From positions 1 through 64,000 of the forward strand of contig NZ_JADEYC010000018.1 of assembly GCF_015209505.1 (NCBI RefSeq): a stretch of DNA of 64,000 nucleotides. The letters run 5' to 3'. Of the stretch, positions 42,032-51,217 are shown in pieces. The notes under the pieces were generated by a model. It saw only the letters and a list, made by a program, of their open reading frames with translations. It had not been told where the DNA came from and made no database searches. The DNA comes from Saccharopolyspora montiporae (GTDB lineage Bacteria; Actinomycetota; Actinomycetes; Mycobacteriales; Pseudonocardiaceae). The stretch's first letter is position 1, and every line of letters begins with the position of its first letter. The translations under genes were made by a program, and so were the position numbers.

Positions 42032-42345
42032 TGAAGATCAAGAAGGGCGACTCCGTCGTCGTCATCTCCGGCAAGGACAAGGGCGCCAAGGGCAAGGTCA
42101 TCCAGGCCTTCCCGAAGGAGGACCGGGTCCTGGTCGAGGGTGTCAACCGGATCAAGAAGCACACCAAGGTCTCTCGGACCGAGCGCGGTGCCCAGTCCGG
42201 CGGCATCGTCACCCAGGAAGCGCCGATCCACGTCAGCAACGTGATGGCGCTGGACTCCGACGGCCAGCCCACGCGGGTCGGCTACCGCACCGGTGAGGAC
42301 GGCAAGAAGGTCCGCATTTCTCGTCGTAACGGTAAGGACATCTAA
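42031..42345 (+). CDS. rplX: 50S ribosomal protein L24
   Basis: The protein has 104 residues. L24 is an assembly initiator with a KOW motif ([22 protein letters not shown], opening the protein). ATG at 42031 matches the family start. The in-frame GTG just before it (42028) overlaps the rplN stop and would add one residue. It is followed by rplE after 4 bases. Confidence 0.97.
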   Translation: MKIKKGDSVVVISGKDKGAKGKVIQAFPKEDRVLVEGVNRIKKHTKVSRTERGAQSGGIVTQEAPIHVSNVMALDSDGQPTRVGYRTGEDGKKVRISRRNGKDI

Positions 42346-42349
42346 ACTC

Positions 42350-42925
42350 ATGTCGACGGTGGAAAAAGACGCTGAGAAGATCGTCCCGCGGCTGAAGCTC
42401 CGCTACCGCGACGAGATCCGCGACGCGCTGCAGCAGGAGTTCCAGTACGCCAACCCCATGCAGCTGCCCGGCCTGGTCAAGGTCGTGGTGAACATGGGCG
42501 TCGGCGACGCCGCACGGGACAGCAAGCTCATCGAAGGCGCAGTTCGCGACCTGGGGGCCATCACCGGTCAGCGCCCCGAGGTCCGGCGGGCCCGCAAGTC
42601 CGTCGCGCAGTTCAAGCTGCGCGAGGGGATGCCCATCGGCGCCCGGGTGACCCTGCGCGGGGACCGGATGTGGGAGTTCCTGGACCGGCTGATCACCATT
42701 TCGCTGCCGCGAATCCGGGACTTCCGCGGGCTGTCGGCCAAGCAGTTCGACGGCAACGGCAACTACACGTTCGGGTTGAGTGACCAGTCGATGTTCCACG
42801 AAATCGACCCCGACTCGATCGACCGCCCCCGCGGCATGGACATCACCGTGGTCACCAAGGCCAACACGGACGACGAGGGCCGGTCGCTGCTCAAGCAGCT
42901 GGGCTTCCCGTTCAAGGACGAGTGA
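42350..42925 (+). CDS. rplE: 50S ribosomal protein L5
   Basis: The protein has 191 residues. L5 binds 5S rRNA and forms the B1b bridge. The conserved block [24 protein letters not shown] and the late segment [27 protein letters not shown] are present. ATG at 42350 is chosen over an upstream in-frame start at 42293 that overlaps rplX. An N-terminal acidic/basic stretch of about 10 residues is typical of actinobacteria. Confidence 0.98.
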   Translation: MSTVEKDAEKIVPRLKLRYRDEIRDALQQEFQYANPMQLPGLVKVVVNMGVGDAARDSKLIEGAVRDLGAITGQRPEVRRARKSVAQFKLREGMPIGARVTLRGDRMWEFLDRLITISLPRIRDFRGLSAKQFDGNGNYTFGLSDQSMFHEIDPDSIDRPRGMDITVVTKANTDDEGRSLLKQLGFPFKDE

Positions 42926-42968
42926 CCCGTGGGCCTCGCTGTGGATCCAAACGAGGAGAACTGATCCG

Positions 42969-43154
42969 ATGGCCAAGAAGGCGCTGATCATCAAGGCCGC
43001 GCGCAAGCCCAAGTTCAAGGTTCGCGGGTACACCCGCTGCCAGCGGTGCGGGCGTCCGCGCTCGGTGTACCGCAAGTTCGGGCTGTGCCGGGTGTGCTTC
43101 CGCGACATGGCGCACGCCGGCGAGCTGCCGGGCGTGCACAAGTCCTCCTGGTGA
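42969..43154 (+). CDS. rpsN: 30S ribosomal protein S14, zinc-binding (type Z)
   Basis: The protein has 61 residues. This short S14 form carries a complete zinc ribbon, with Cys24, Cys27, Cys40 and Cys43. It is the housekeeping form in the spc operon; many actinobacteria encode a second, zinc-free S14 elsewhere, made when zinc is scarce. ATG at 42969 follows AGGAGAACTG. The gene is shorter than surrounding open frames and is read in its own frame. Confidence 0.98.
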   Translation: MAKKALIIKAARKPKFKVRGYTRCQRCGRPRSVYRKFGLCRVCFRDMAHAGELPGVHKSSW

Positions 43155-43162
43155 CCCGCGGC

Positions 43163-43206
43163 CGCCTGCCCGAGCCGTACCGCAGGCCGGTACCCTCGGG
43201 CAGGCG
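43163..43206 (+). terminator. Hairpin between rpsN and rpsH
   Basis: A 12-bp stem (43163-43174, CGCCTGCCCGAG, with 43195-43206) with an inner GTACC/GGTAC pairing begins 8 bases after the rpsN stop, in a 234-base spacer within the spc operon. There is no T-run. It could be an attenuator or processing site that sets different levels for the two halves of the operon. Confidence 0.5.
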
Positions 43207-43388
43207 CCGCCACCAGGGCTGATGCCCGCGCACCAGCGGTGAAGGCCGTGCTTGCACGCGAACGACAGGCCTGCCCCGGTGGCAGGCGATGACCCCGACT
43301 TCGTCCAGGCCAGGGTCCAGACGCTCCCGGTTCGCCGGGAGTCGCGATCCGGACCCGTCGGAACCAGACGAGAAAGGTTGAGTAGGTC

Positions 43389-43787
43389 ATGACGATGACC
43401 GACCCGATCGCAGACATGCTCACACGTCTGCGCAACGCCAACTCGGCGTTTCACGACGAGGTCGTGATGCCGCACTCGAAGCTGAAGGCGAACATCGCCG
43501 AGATGCTGCAGCGGGAGGGCTACGTGTCCGGCTCCCGCGTCGAGGACGCCGAGGTGGGCAAGAAGCTCGTTGTCGAGCTCAAGTTCGGCCCGAACCGCGA
43601 GCGGAGCATCGCGGGCCTGCGCCGGGTCTCCAAGCCCGGTCTGCGGGTGTACGCCAAGTCCAACAACCTGCCGAAGGTGCTGGGCGGACTCGGCGTCGCG
43701 ATCATCTCGACCTCCGGCGGTCTGCTGACCGACCGGCAGGCCATGAAAAAGGGCGTGGGCGGGGAAGTCCTCGCCTACGTCTGGTGA
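43389..43787 (+). CDS. rpsH: 30S ribosomal protein S8
   Basis: The protein has 132 residues. S8 organises the central domain of 16S rRNA and in E. coli represses the spc operon. It begins [20 protein letters not shown], with the C-terminal motif [28 protein letters not shown] second ATG two codons later is possible. GAGAAAGG lies upstream. It follows an unusually long spacer for this operon. Confidence 0.98.
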   Translation: MTMTDPIADMLTRLRNANSAFHDEVVMPHSKLKANIAEMLQREGYVSGSRVEDAEVGKKLVVELKFGPNRERSIAGLRRVSKPGLRVYAKSNNLPKVLGGLGVAIISTSGGLLTDRQAMKKGVGGEVLAYVW

Positions 43788-43803
43788 GGGAGGAGGAACG
43801 GAT

Positions 43804-44343
43804 ATGTCGCGCATCGGAAAGCTGCCGATCACCGTCCCCTCCGGTGTCGAGGTGACCATCGACGGTCAGACGGTCTCCGTGAAGGGGCCGAAGGGCTCGC
43901 TGTCGAGTGAGGTCGCCGCCCCGATCACCGTTGAGCGGGACGAGGACGGCTCCTTGCTGGTCAAGCGGCCCGACGACGAGCGCGAGTCGCGCTCGCTGCA
44001 CGGGCTCAGCCGCACGCTGGTCAACAACATGGTGCTGGGCGTGAGCCAGGGCTTCCAGAAGGACCTGGAGATCCAGGGCGTCGGTTACCGGGTGCTGCAG
44101 AAGGGCTCGAACCTGGAGTTCGCGCTCGGCTACAGCCACCCGATCGTGATCGAGCCCCCGGAAGGCATCGAGTTCTCCACCGACGGGCCGTCGAAGCTCT
44201 CGGTCAAGGGCATCGACAAGCAGCTGGTGGGTGAGATCGCCGCCAGGATTCGCAAGCTTCGCCGCCCCGACCCGTACAAGGGCAAGGGTGTCCGCTACGC
44301 GGGTGAGAACATCCGCCGGAAGGTCGGAAAGACGGGTAAGTGA
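43804..44343 (+). CDS. rplF: 50S ribosomal protein L6
   Basis: The protein has 179 residues. It has two repeated alpha/beta domains near the sarcin-ricin loop, starting [17 protein letters not shown]. The C-terminal motif [27 protein letters not shown] is complete. GGGAGGAG precedes ATG 43804. Its stop overlaps an in-frame GTG of rplR. Confidence 0.98.
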   Translation: MSRIGKLPITVPSGVEVTIDGQTVSVKGPKGSLSSEVAAPITVERDEDGSLLVKRPDDERESRSLHGLSRTLVNNMVLGVSQGFQKDLEIQGVGYRVLQKGSNLEFALGYSHPIVIEPPEGIEFSTDGPSKLSVKGIDKQLVGEIAARIRKLRRPDPYKGKGVRYAGENIRRKVGKTGK

Positions 44344-44345
44344 CC

Positions 44346-44747
44346 ATGAGCGAGACGACAGCTACCAACCGCAAGCCGGTGGGCAAGGACATCTCGACCG
44401 TGCGTCGGATTTCCCGGGCCAAGCGGCACACCCGGCTGCGCAAGAAGATCCTCGGCACGGCAGAGCGGCCGCGCCTGGTCGTGACGCGCTCCCTGCGCAA
44501 CATCACCGCGCAGGTGATCGACGACACGAAGGGCCACACGCTGGCCTCCGCCACCAGCTTGGAGAACGATCTCCAGGCGTTCGAGGGCGACAAGACGGCC
44601 AAGTCCACCAAGGTCGGCGAGCTGGTCGCGGCCCGCGCGAAGAACGCGGGCATCGACAAGGTCGTGTTCGACCGGGGCGGCAACGCCTACCACGGCCGCG
44701 TGGCCGCACTGGCAGACGCCGCCCGCGACGGCGGACTGGAGTTCTGA
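44346..44747 (+). CDS. rplR: 50S ribosomal protein L18
   Basis: The protein has 133 residues. L18 binds 5S rRNA with L5. The basic N-terminus leads into [27 protein letters not shown], with [25 protein letters not shown] at the end. ATG at 44346 gives the family start [13 protein letters not shown] at 44340 overlaps the rplF stop as GTGA and could be used instead, adding two residues. Confidence 0.97.
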   Translation: MSETTATNRKPVGKDISTVRRISRAKRHTRLRKKILGTAERPRLVVTRSLRNITAQVIDDTKGHTLASATSLENDLQAFEGDKTAKSTKVGELVAARAKNAGIDKVVFDRGGNAYHGRVAALADAARDGGLEF

Positions 44748-44782
44748 CAAGTGGCTAAGAACGACAACGAAAGGGACGCCTG

Positions 44783-45391
44783 ATGCCTGGACGCACTCGG
44801 CGTGAGGGCGGAGAGTCCGGCGGCAAGGACCGCAAGGACCGCCGCGACGGTGGCCGTGGCGGGGCGGCCCAAGAGAAGACCCCGCAGTTCGAGCGGGTCG
44901 TGACCATCAACCGCGTCGCGAAGGTCGTCAAGGGCGGTCGGCGGTTCAGCTTCACCGCGCTGGTCGTCGTCGGCGACGGGGACGGCATGGTCGGTGTCGG
45001 TTACGGCAAGGCCAAGGAAGTCCCCTCGGCGATCGCCAAGGGCGTCGAGGAGGCGAAGAAGAACTTCTTCCGCGTCCCGCGCCTGTCCGGCACGATCACC
45101 CACCCGGTGCAGGGCGAGGACGCGGCGGGCATCGTGCTGCTGCGTCCGGCCAGCGCCGGTACCGGTGTCATCGCCGGCGGTCCGGTCCGCGCGGTGCTGG
45201 AGTGCGCCGGTGTGCACGATGTGCTGAGCAAGTCGCTGGGCAGCGACAACCCGATCAACATCGTGCAGGCCACCGTCCACGCGCTCAAGCAGCTGCAGCG
45301 CCCGGAGGAGGTCGCTGCTCGCCGCGGTCTGCCGCTGGAGGACGTCGCGCCGGCTTCGATGCTGCGGGCCCGCGCTGGTCAGGAGGTCTGA
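44783..45391 (+). CDS. rpsE: 30S ribosomal protein S5
   Basis: The protein has 202 residues. S5 helps proofread and unwind mRNA. A Gly/Arg/Asp-rich N-terminal extension of about 35 residues precedes the double-stranded RNA-binding core ([20 protein letters not shown]) and the ribosomal fold ([15 protein letters not shown]). The spectinomycin-site loop [10 protein letters not shown] looks wild type. The last codons, GAGGAGGTC-like, serve as ribosome site for rpmD seven bases later. Confidence 0.98.
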   Translation: MPGRTRREGGESGGKDRKDRRDGGRGGAAQEKTPQFERVVTINRVAKVVKGGRRFSFTALVVVGDGDGMVGVGYGKAKEVPSAIAKGVEEAKKNFFRVPRLSGTITHPVQGEDAAGIVLLRPASAGTGVIAGGPVRAVLECAGVHDVLSKSLGSDNPINIVQATVHALKQLQRPEEVAARRGLPLEDVAPASMLRARAGQEV

Positions 45392-45397
45392 TCAGAG

Positions 45398-45577
45398 ATG
45401 GCAGAGCTGAAGATCACGCAGGTCCGCGGCCTGGTCGGTACCCGGCAGGCCCAGCGGGACACGATGCGCAGCCTCGGGCTGCGCAAGATCCGGCAGTCCG
45501 TCGTCCGGCCGGACGACGCGCACGTGCGTGGCCAGATCAACGCCGTTCGGCACCTGGTCACGGTCGAGGAGGTCTGA
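45398..45577 (+). CDS. rpmD: 50S ribosomal protein L30
   Basis: The protein has 59 residues, a small two-helix, three-strand protein ([16 protein letters not shown]... then [18 protein letters not shown]). It is easily missed because a longer frame crosses it. ATG at 45398 is preceded by AGGAGGTCTGATCAG, and its own end (GAGGAGGTCTGA) repeats the same ribosome-site arrangement for rplO. Length and position between rpsE and rplO are canonical. Confidence 0.97.
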   Translation: MAELKITQVRGLVGTRQAQRDTMRSLGLRKIRQSVVRPDDAHVRGQINAVRHLVTVEEV

Positions 45578-45579
45578 TC

Positions 45580-46029
45580 ATGGTCATCAAGCTGCATGAT
45601 CTGCGACCCGCCCCGGGATCCAACCGCGACAAGATCCGTGTCGGCCGTGGTGAGGCTTCCAAGGGCAAGACCGCTGGTCGCGGTACGAAGGGCACCAAGG
45701 CCCGCAAGACCGTCTCGCCCCGCTTCGAGGGCGGGCAGATGCCGATCCAGATGCGGTTGCCGAAGCTTCGCGGCTTCAAGAACCGCTTCCGCACCGAGTA
45801 CCAGGGTGTGAACGTCGGCAAGCTGGTCGAGGCGTTCCCGCAGGGCGGCAAGGTCGGCATCGACGAGCTGATCGGTGCGGGCCTGGTCAAGAAGAACGAG
45901 CTCGTGAAGATCCTCGGCGACGGGGACCTCGCGGGCGTGCGGCTGGAGGTGAGCGCGCACGCGTTCACCGGTAGCGCGCAGGAGAAGATCACCGCCGCGG
46001 GTGGTTCGGCGACCAAGCTGGACCGCTGA
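45580..46029 (+). CDS. rplO: 50S ribosomal protein L15
   Basis: The protein has 149 residues. It is a late assembly protein with an extended Gly/Arg/Lys-rich N-terminus ([23 protein letters not shown]) and a C-terminal globular domain ending [26 protein letters not shown] at 45580 is two bases after the rpmD stop, with AGGAGG inside rpmD's last codons. It is the last gene before a strong terminator, so secY has separate transcription here. Confidence 0.98.
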   Translation: MVIKLHDLRPAPGSNRDKIRVGRGEASKGKTAGRGTKGTKARKTVSPRFEGGQMPIQMRLPKLRGFKNRFRTEYQGVNVGKLVEAFPQGGKVGIDELIGAGLVKKNELVKILGDGDLAGVRLEVSAHAFTGSAQEKITAAGGSATKLDR

Positions 46030-46047
46030 GGCGGACTTCGGCCCGGA

Positions 46048-46091
46048 GCGGGGGTCGGACGGCATCACGATGTCGTCCGGCCCCCGCTTTT
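46048..46091 (+). terminator. spc operon terminator after rplO
   Basis: A 14-bp stem (46048-46061, GCGGGGGTCGGACG, with 46074-46087, one G-U) is followed directly by TTTT at 46088-46091, 18 bases after the rplO stop. It is the most classical rho-independent terminator in the window. Confidence 0.85.
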
Positions 46092-46594
46092 CGTCGTGTG
46101 GCCGGAGTTCCGCGCTGCGGCTCGGTGCCGTTTTCCCACTCGATTTGATGATCATCGACCGGCTGTTCCGCCCGCGGCGTCGGGCGGTGTCCGGTTCGCC
46201 CGGGTACGCGGTCGGAAATTCCGCTGTGGCGCGGCGTGTCGCGACCGGTGCCGCCCCGGAGCGCCCGATTGAATTGGCAACGCCGCGGATTCACCGCGCG
46301 TGCCGGCGCCCGGGATCCCGGTGCGCGGTCCCGGCGGAGGTCCGGGGCGGGACCGGCAGGGTTGCCCAGGGCGAACGTTTCGCCGTCGTGGCAGGTGAAA
46401 CGGCGTCCGGTGCCGGCTCCGCGGTGATGTCCGGTGGTTCTTCGGTCGCTGACCGTGGTTTCTGCCACGCCTGCTAAGGTCGCCCCGGCAGTACCGTGCC
46501 AGCTGCGGTCCTGCAAGAATCCCGCCGCGCCGGCTTGCTGGAAGTCGGCCACCGTCCCGGCCGGTCTCGACCGGCTCGCGTACAGGAGGTTCGC
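46092..46594 (+). promoter_or_regulatory. secY upstream region with a candidate extended -10 promoter
   Basis: No gene is seen in this 503-base stretch. TGC-TAAGGT (-10 at 46475-46480) forms a good extended -10. CTGACC at 46449-46454 is 20 bases upstream, too far for a standard -35. It would give a secY leader of about 110 nt. A GATGATCATC palindrome at 46147-46156 is also present, without clear meaning. The strong terminator to the left makes a secY promoter necessary. Confidence 0.5.
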
Positions 46595-47908
46595 GTGCTC
46601 GGCGCCTTCCGCTCGGCTCTGGCGACGCCGGACCTGCGCCGCAAGATCCTGTTCACACTGGGCATGGTCGTGCTGTACCGGCTCGGCGCGACGATTCCGT
46701 CGCCCGGGGTCTCGTACCCGAATGTCCAGCAGTGCATCGAACAGGTGCAGGGCACCGGTGCGGACAGCGTCTACTCGATGCTGAACCTCTTCAGCGGTGG
46801 CGCGCTGCTCCAGCTGTCGGTGCTGTCGCTGGGCATCATGCCCTACATCACGGCCAGCATCATCGTGCAGCTGCTGCAGGTGGTCATCCCGCGCTTCGAG
46901 CAGCTGAAGAAGGAAGGCCAGTCCGGGCAGGCGAAGCTGACCCAGTACACCCGGTACCTGGCCATCGCGCTCGCGGTGCTGCAGGCGACCGGTGTGGTGG
47001 CGCTGGCGGTGCGCGGACAGCTCTTCCCGGGCTGCACCGTTCCGGTCGTGCCGGACAACTCGGTGCTCAACCTGATCGTGGTCGTGCTGGTCATGACCGC
47101 GGGCGCCGCCCTGCTGATGTGGATGGGCGAGCTCATCACCGAGCGGGGCATCGGCAACGGCATGTCGCTGCTGATCTTCGCCTCCATCGCGGCCCGCGTC
47201 CCGGCCGAGGGCGGCAACATCCTGAACTCGCACGGCCCGCTGGTCTTCGCGGTGGTCTGCTGCTTCGCCGTGGCCATCATCGCCACGGTGGTGTTCATCG
47301 AGCAGGCGCAGCGGCGGATCCCCGTGCAGTACGCCAAGCGCATGATCGGCAGGCGGATGTACGGCGGTACGTCGACCTACCTGCCGCTGAAGGTGAACCA
47401 GGCCGGTGTCATCCCGGTCATCTTCGGTTCCTCGCTGCTCTACCTGCCGCAGCTGCTCGGCCAGCTCGCCGGCAACCAGGACACCTGGTGGGCGCGGTTC
47501 ATTCAGACCTACATCGTCGACCCGTCCAGCTGGGTGCACATCCTGCTGTACATGGGGCTGATCGTGTTCTTCGCGTACTTCTACGTGTCGATCACGTTCA
47601 ACCCGGAAGAGCGCGCCGACGACATGAAGAAGTTCGGCGGCTTCATCCCGGGCATCCGCCCCGGGCGCCCGACCGCCGAGTACCTCAGCTACGTGCTGTC
47701 CCGGATCACGCTCCCGGGCTCGCTGTACCTCGGCGTGATCGCGATCCTGCCGAACTTCTTCCTGGGCTTGACCGGTGGTCAGGGCCAGAACCAGAACTTC
47801 CCGTTCGGCGGTACGGCGGTGCTGATCATGGTCAACGTGGGTCTGGACACGGTGAAGCAGATCGAGAGCCAGCTCACGCAGCGCAAGTACGAAGGCTTCC
47901 TCCGGTAA
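46595..47908 (+). CDS. secY: Protein translocase subunit SecY
   Basis: The protein has 437 residues and ten transmembrane helices forming the Sec channel. It starts [32 protein letters not shown] in order, has the plug region after TM1, [18 protein letters not shown] in TM2, and the SecA/ribosome-binding cytoplasmic loops (about residues 245-265 and 350-370). GTG at 46595 follows an excellent AGGAGGT. A frame open from 46496 is leader. It is followed by adk after 209 bases. Confidence 0.98.
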   Translation: MLGAFRSALATPDLRRKILFTLGMVVLYRLGATIPSPGVSYPNVQQCIEQVQGTGADSVYSMLNLFSGGALLQLSVLSLGIMPYITASIIVQLLQVVIPRFEQLKKEGQSGQAKLTQYTRYLAIALAVLQATGVVALAVRGQLFPGCTVPVVPDNSVLNLIVVVLVMTAGAALLMWMGELITERGIGNGMSLLIFASIAARVPAEGGNILNSHGPLVFAVVCCFAVAIIATVVFIEQAQRRIPVQYAKRMIGRRMYGGTSTYLPLKVNQAGVIPVIFGSSLLYLPQLLGQLAGNQDTWWARFIQTYIVDPSSWVHILLYMGLIVFFAYFYVSITFNPEERADDMKKFGGFIPGIRPGRPTAEYLSYVLSRITLPGSLYLGVIAILPNFFLGLTGGQGQNQNFPFGGTAVLIMVNVGLDTVKQIESQLTQRKYEGFLR

Positions 47909-47928
47909 AATCGGCTGCCCGAGTTCAG

Positions 47929-47971
47929 CCCCGCCCCAGCCGGTCGCCGGGAACGGCGGCCGCGGGCGGGG
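47929..47971 (+). terminator. Possible hairpin between secY and adk
   Basis: CCCCGCCC (47929-47936) pairs with GGGCGGGG (47964-47971), and the 27-base interior has further GC-rich pairing. There is no T-run. It may be an attenuator; the region is so GC-rich that a chance stem is also plausible. Confidence 0.3.
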
Positions 47972-48117
47972 TTGGGCGGCGGCCGAGGCCGCAGATCCCG
48001 CAGTGGTGGATCCGCGTAGGGTCCACGCGGAGCTGGTTGCCCGGTGGCAGGGAGGGCAGGCGGCGCGCTCGTCAGCATCTGGCGCGCGTTCGGATTGATT
48101 CGAAAGGCAGATCCTTG

Positions 48118-48669
48118 GTGCGACTGGTTCTCGTGGGCCCGCCCGGTGCGGGCAAGGGCACCCAAGCGGCCGTGCTCAGCGAGCGGCTCGACGTTCCGCA
48201 CATCTCCACCGGAGATCTGTTCCGCGCGAACATCGGCAACGAGACGCCGCTCGGCCAGAAGGCGCAGAGCTACATGGACGCGGGTGAGCTCGTGCCGGAC
48301 GAGGTCACCAACGAGATGGTCCGGGACCGCTTGGCCGACAGCGACGCGCAGAAGGGCTTTCTGCTCGACGGCTACCCGCGCAACACGGCGCAGGCCGAGG
48401 TGCTCAGCGAGATCCTCGGCGCCAACGGTGTCGAGCTGACCGCGGTGGTGCAGTTCGACGTGCCGGAGGAGGAGCTGGTGCGCCGGATGCTCGACCGCGG
48501 CCGGTCGGACGACACCGAGGACGTGATCCGCAGGCGGTTGGCGGTCTACCGCGAGGAGACCGAGCCGTTGCTGGAGTACTACGCGGATCGAATCGTCAAG
48601 ATCGACGCGATGGGCACGGTCGAGCAGATCTCCGATCGGGCCCAGGAAGCGCTGCGCGGGCGCTCCTGA
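48118..48669 (+). CDS. adk: Adenylate kinase
   Basis: The protein has 183 residues. It converts ATP and AMP to two ADP. The P-loop is GPPGAGKGT at residues 7-15, the AMP-site motif is STGDLFR, and the segment [11 protein letters not shown] is typical. The lid is the short form ([18 protein letters not shown]) without a zinc-binding insertion, as in most actinobacteria. GTG at 48118 gives MRLVLVG; a TTG one codon earlier is possible. GAAAGG lies upstream. Confidence 0.97.
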   Translation: MRLVLVGPPGAGKGTQAAVLSERLDVPHISTGDLFRANIGNETPLGQKAQSYMDAGELVPDEVTNEMVRDRLADSDAQKGFLLDGYPRNTAQAEVLSEILGANGVELTAVVQFDVPEEELVRRMLDRGRSDDTEDVIRRRLAVYREETEPLLEYYADRIVKIDAMGTVEQISDRAQEALRGRS

Positions 48670-48699
48670 ACACAGTGCCGCCGGGACCCGGCGGTTCGA

Positions 48700-48751
48700 C
48701 CGACTCCGAGCCCCGGTGACGGCTGCGTCCGCCGCCGGGGCTCGGAGTCGG
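48700..48751 (+). terminator. Large hairpin after adk
   Basis: A perfect 17-bp stem (48700-48716, CCGACTCCGAGCCCCGG, with 48735-48751) around an 18-base loop begins 31 bases after the adk stop. A smaller palindromic stem at 48678-48694 precedes it. It probably ends the secY-adk transcript, so map would need its own promoter. Confidence 0.65.
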
Positions 48752-48880
48752 AAGCAGCGCCGTCGCTGACCGGTGCGGGATGCGGTCCCGGTGCAGCGCA
48801 GTCAGGCTTTCCGGCAGACCGGGTGCCGACGCGGGTCGAATCCCCGGTCCGCGGACATCGATCATGCTGAGGTGGGTGCA

Positions 48881-49672
48881 TTGTTGCGTCGGGGGAAGGG
48901 CATCGAGCTCAAGTCGCGCGGGGAGATCGAGGCGATGCGCGCCGCCGGTCTGGTCGTGTCGCGCGCGCTGGCGGCGGTCGCGGACCGCGCGGCGCCCGGG
49001 GTGAGCACCGCGGAGATCGACCAGGTCGCCGAGCAGGTCATCCGGGATGCCGGTGCGGTGCCGTCGTTCAAGGGTTACCACGGCTTCCCGGCGTCGGTGT
49101 GCGCCTCGCTGAACGAGAAGGTCGTGCACGGCATCCCGTCCGGTCGCGAGACGCTGTCCGAGGGCGATCTGCTCTCGGTCGATTGCGGCGCGATCCTGGA
49201 CGGCTGGCACGGTGATTCGGCCGTCACGCTGGCCATCGGTGCGGTCCCCCCGAAGGCGCTGGCGCTGTCCGCGGCGACCGAGGCGGCTATGTGGGCCGGT
49301 ATCGAGCAGGTCCGCGCGGGCAACCGGCTGACCGACATCTCGCACGCGGTGGAGTCCGCAGCCCGTGCCGCGGCCGCGGCCGACGGCACCGAGTACGGGA
49401 TCATCGCCGAGTACGGCGGGCACGGCATCGGCACCCGGATGCACATGGAGCCGTTCTTGCCCAACCTGGGCAAGCCGGGACGCGGGCCCAAGCTCAAGGT
49501 CGGGATGGCGATCGCGGTCGAGCCGATGCTGACGCTCGGCTCGGCGGAGACCGAGGAGCTGGCCGATCAGTGGACCGTGGTCACCGAGGACGGATCGGCC
49601 GCGGCGCACTGGGAGCACACGGTGGCGATCACCGAGGACGGCCCCTGGGTGCTGACCGCGCCGGAGGACTGA
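48881..49672 (+). CDS. map: Methionine aminopeptidase, type I
   Basis: The protein has 263 residues from TTG 48881, chosen because GAGGTG lies six bases upstream. GTG at 48872 and TTG at 48884 are close alternatives, and the frame opens at 48773. It removes the initiator Met from new proteins. All five metal ligands can be traced: Asp101 (LSVDCG), Asp112 (WHGDSA), the His of GGHGIGTRMH, the Glu of IAVEPM and the Glu of HWEHTVA. His83 (VVHGIPS) is also conserved. Gene order adk-map is usual. Confidence 0.95.
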   Translation: MLRRGKGIELKSRGEIEAMRAAGLVVSRALAAVADRAAPGVSTAEIDQVAEQVIRDAGAVPSFKGYHGFPASVCASLNEKVVHGIPSGRETLSEGDLLSVDCGAILDGWHGDSAVTLAIGAVPPKALALSAATEAAMWAGIEQVRAGNRLTDISHAVESAARAAAAADGTEYGIIAEYGGHGIGTRMHMEPFLPNLGKPGRGPKLKVGMAIAVEPMLTLGSAETEELADQWTVVTEDGSAAAHWEHTVAITEDGPWVLTAPED

Positions 49673-49729
49673 GCCACCGGCTGTGGCGGCGGGGCCCACT
49701 CGGCGGCTTCGCTACCCGCCCGTTGGTGG

Positions 49730-50338
49730 TCAGGACCGGTGCGGCCTGCGGCAGGCGTAGACGCGGGCGGGCGGGACGTTGGCCCACACCGTCGACCTGG
49801 GCAGCACCTCGTCGAAGGTCTCGTGCAGCACGTCGATGAACGCGCGAGTCGACGCGCGCCACAGCGTGGTGACGTACGTGACCGTGGTGAACACGCCCGC
49901 CGGGGACAACAGGGCGGCGACCTCGCCGAGCAGCTCGCGCTGCTTGGCGACGGGCAGCAGGGTCCACGGGATGCTGCTGATCGCGGCGTCCACCTGGTGC
50001 ACCCCGGCGGCGGCGAGCAGTTTCCCCAGGTGGGCCGCGTCGCCTTCGATCACTTCCAGCCAGGGCTTGGTGTCGCGCAGGTAGCGCACGAGCTTCGGGT
50101 CGATCTCCACCGCGATGTGCCGGGCGCCGTCGGGGAGCTTGGCGCGGATCTCGTCGCTGAGCGCGCCGGTCCCCGGGCCCAGTTCCAGGACCACGGGGCT
50201 GCCTGAGCCGGGTACCACGCCCGCGACGGCGGCGGCGACGTGCCGCGAGGTGGGCAGCACCGCTCCCACGGTCGACGGCTGCCGGACCGCACGGGTCAGG
50301 AACGTCCGGTACTCGCGCAGTTTGTCACCTTTGTCCAC
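49730..50338 (-). CDS. SAM-dependent methyltransferase, paralog 1 (phospholipid/rRNA-dimethylase-like)
   Basis: The protein has 202 residues. A class I methyltransferase fold shows the SAM-binding motif LELGPGTG at 51-58, an acidic strand end (AVEID), DAAH and the catalytic-loop-like SSIPW. No membrane helix or signal is seen. The pattern, with HPRM/QPSTVGAVLPTS before motif I, resembles bacterial phospholipid N-methyltransferase/KsgA-related proteins, but the substrate cannot be told. GTG start at 50338. It is a paralog of the next minus-strand gene upstream and is convergent with map. Confidence 0.82.
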   Translation of the reverse strand: MDKGDKLREYRTFLTRAVRQPSTVGAVLPTSRHVAAAVAGVVPGSGSPVVLELGPGTGALSDEIRAKLPDGARHIAVEIDPKLVRYLRDTKPWLEVIEGDAAHLGKLLAAAGVHQVDAAISSIPWTLLPVAKQRELLGEVAALLSPAGVFTTVTYVTTLWRASTRAFIDVLHETFDEVLPRSTVWANVPPARVYACRRPHRS

Positions 50339-50524
50339 AGCTACTCCTGCCGGTCGCCATGCCGGTCACGGTATCTCGTCCGCCGCGGGGCGCGTGCGCG
50401 CGTACCGCCTGGGCAGCGGGCCGGATGGGCGGAAAAGGACGCCCGCGCGCGAATCGTGCGGCGGTTCGCCGGTTTCGTTCCGCACGTCGGTGCGTGCAGC
50501 GGCCGAGGCGCCGCTGGGGCGGAG

Positions 50525-51217
50525 TCAGGATGCGGTGCGCGCGCCCTGGGCGGGCCGGTGCAGTGGGCGGCGGCAGATGTAGTGCAGGATCGGCGGGAAG
50601 CTGCGCCACGTGGTGTGCGTGACGACCTCGTCGAAGGTCGAGCCGAGCCTGCTGCGGAACTGCCTGCCGCCGCTGGTGCGTCCCGCCGGGACGTAGGTCA
50701 GCGCGGTGAATGCGCCGTGCGGGCGCAGCGAAGCGGTCACCTGTTCGAGGATGTGCTCCTGGTCGGCCCCGGACAGCAGGGACCAGGGGATGCTGCTGAT
50801 GACGGCGTCCGCCCGGTCCACGCCCATGCCGTCCAGCAGCGCGCGTAGATCGCCGGCATCGCCCTGGGCGACGTGCATCCACGGCTTGCTGCTGCGCAGA
50901 TGCTCGGCGAGCTCGCGGCTGAGCTCGATACCGATGTGCCGGGCGCCCTCCGGGAGCCTGCGGGCGATGCCGTTGCTCAGCGATCCGGTCCCGGGGCCGA
51001 GCTCGACCACCACCGGCCGACCGGTCGTGGGCACGACCTGGGCGACGGTGGCCGCGGTAGCCGCGGTGGTGGGGGTGGCGGCGCCGATCATCCGGGGGTG
51101 GCGCACGGCCGTGCCGAGGAAGGTGCGGTACTCGGCGAGCTTGCCCGCGGTGCCGCGCGTGATCCGGGTCACCGCGCGTACGGGGGTCGGTACGCGCTGG
51201 TCGGGCTGGGGTTGCAC
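50525..51217 (-). CDS. SAM-dependent methyltransferase, paralog 2
   Basis: The protein has 230 residues. It aligns along its length with the gene at 49730-50338: KLAEYRTFL, motif I VELGPGTG (71-78), GARHIGIELS, SSIPW, and a shared C-terminus of the type TFDEVV...ICRRP. It has about 20 extra N-terminal residues rich in Pro/Arg. GTG at 51217 has AGGAGA upstream. The two genes are 186 bases apart in the same direction and probably arose by tandem duplication. Target unknown. Confidence 0.82.
   Translation of the reverse strand: MQPQPDQRVPTPVRAVTRITRGTAGKLAEYRTFLGTAVRHPRMIGAATPTTAATAATVAQVVPTTGRPVVVELGPGTGSLSNGIARRLPEGARHIGIELSRELAEHLRSSKPWMHVAQGDAGDLRALLDGMGVDRADAVISSIPWSLLSGADQEHILEQVTASLRPHGAFTALTYVPAGRTSGGRQFRSRLGSTFDEVVTHTTWRSFPPILHYICRRPLHRPAQGARTAS

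Noticed and set aside
45202-46029. One long protein fused from rpmD-region and rplO sequence
   Set aside because: The N-terminal part is out-of-frame shadow of rpsE and rpmD. L30 and L15 are separate, each with its own ribosome site and correct length.
46147-46156. GATGATCATC palindrome upstream of secY as an operator
   Set aside because: Only 10 bp, more than 300 bases from the likely promoter, and not repeated nearby.
48825-48860. A tRNA-like T-arm (CGGGTCGAATCCCCGG)
   Set aside because: The loop lacks the T-T-C, and no matching acceptor stem, D-arm or anticodon arm can be drawn in the 75 bases upstream.
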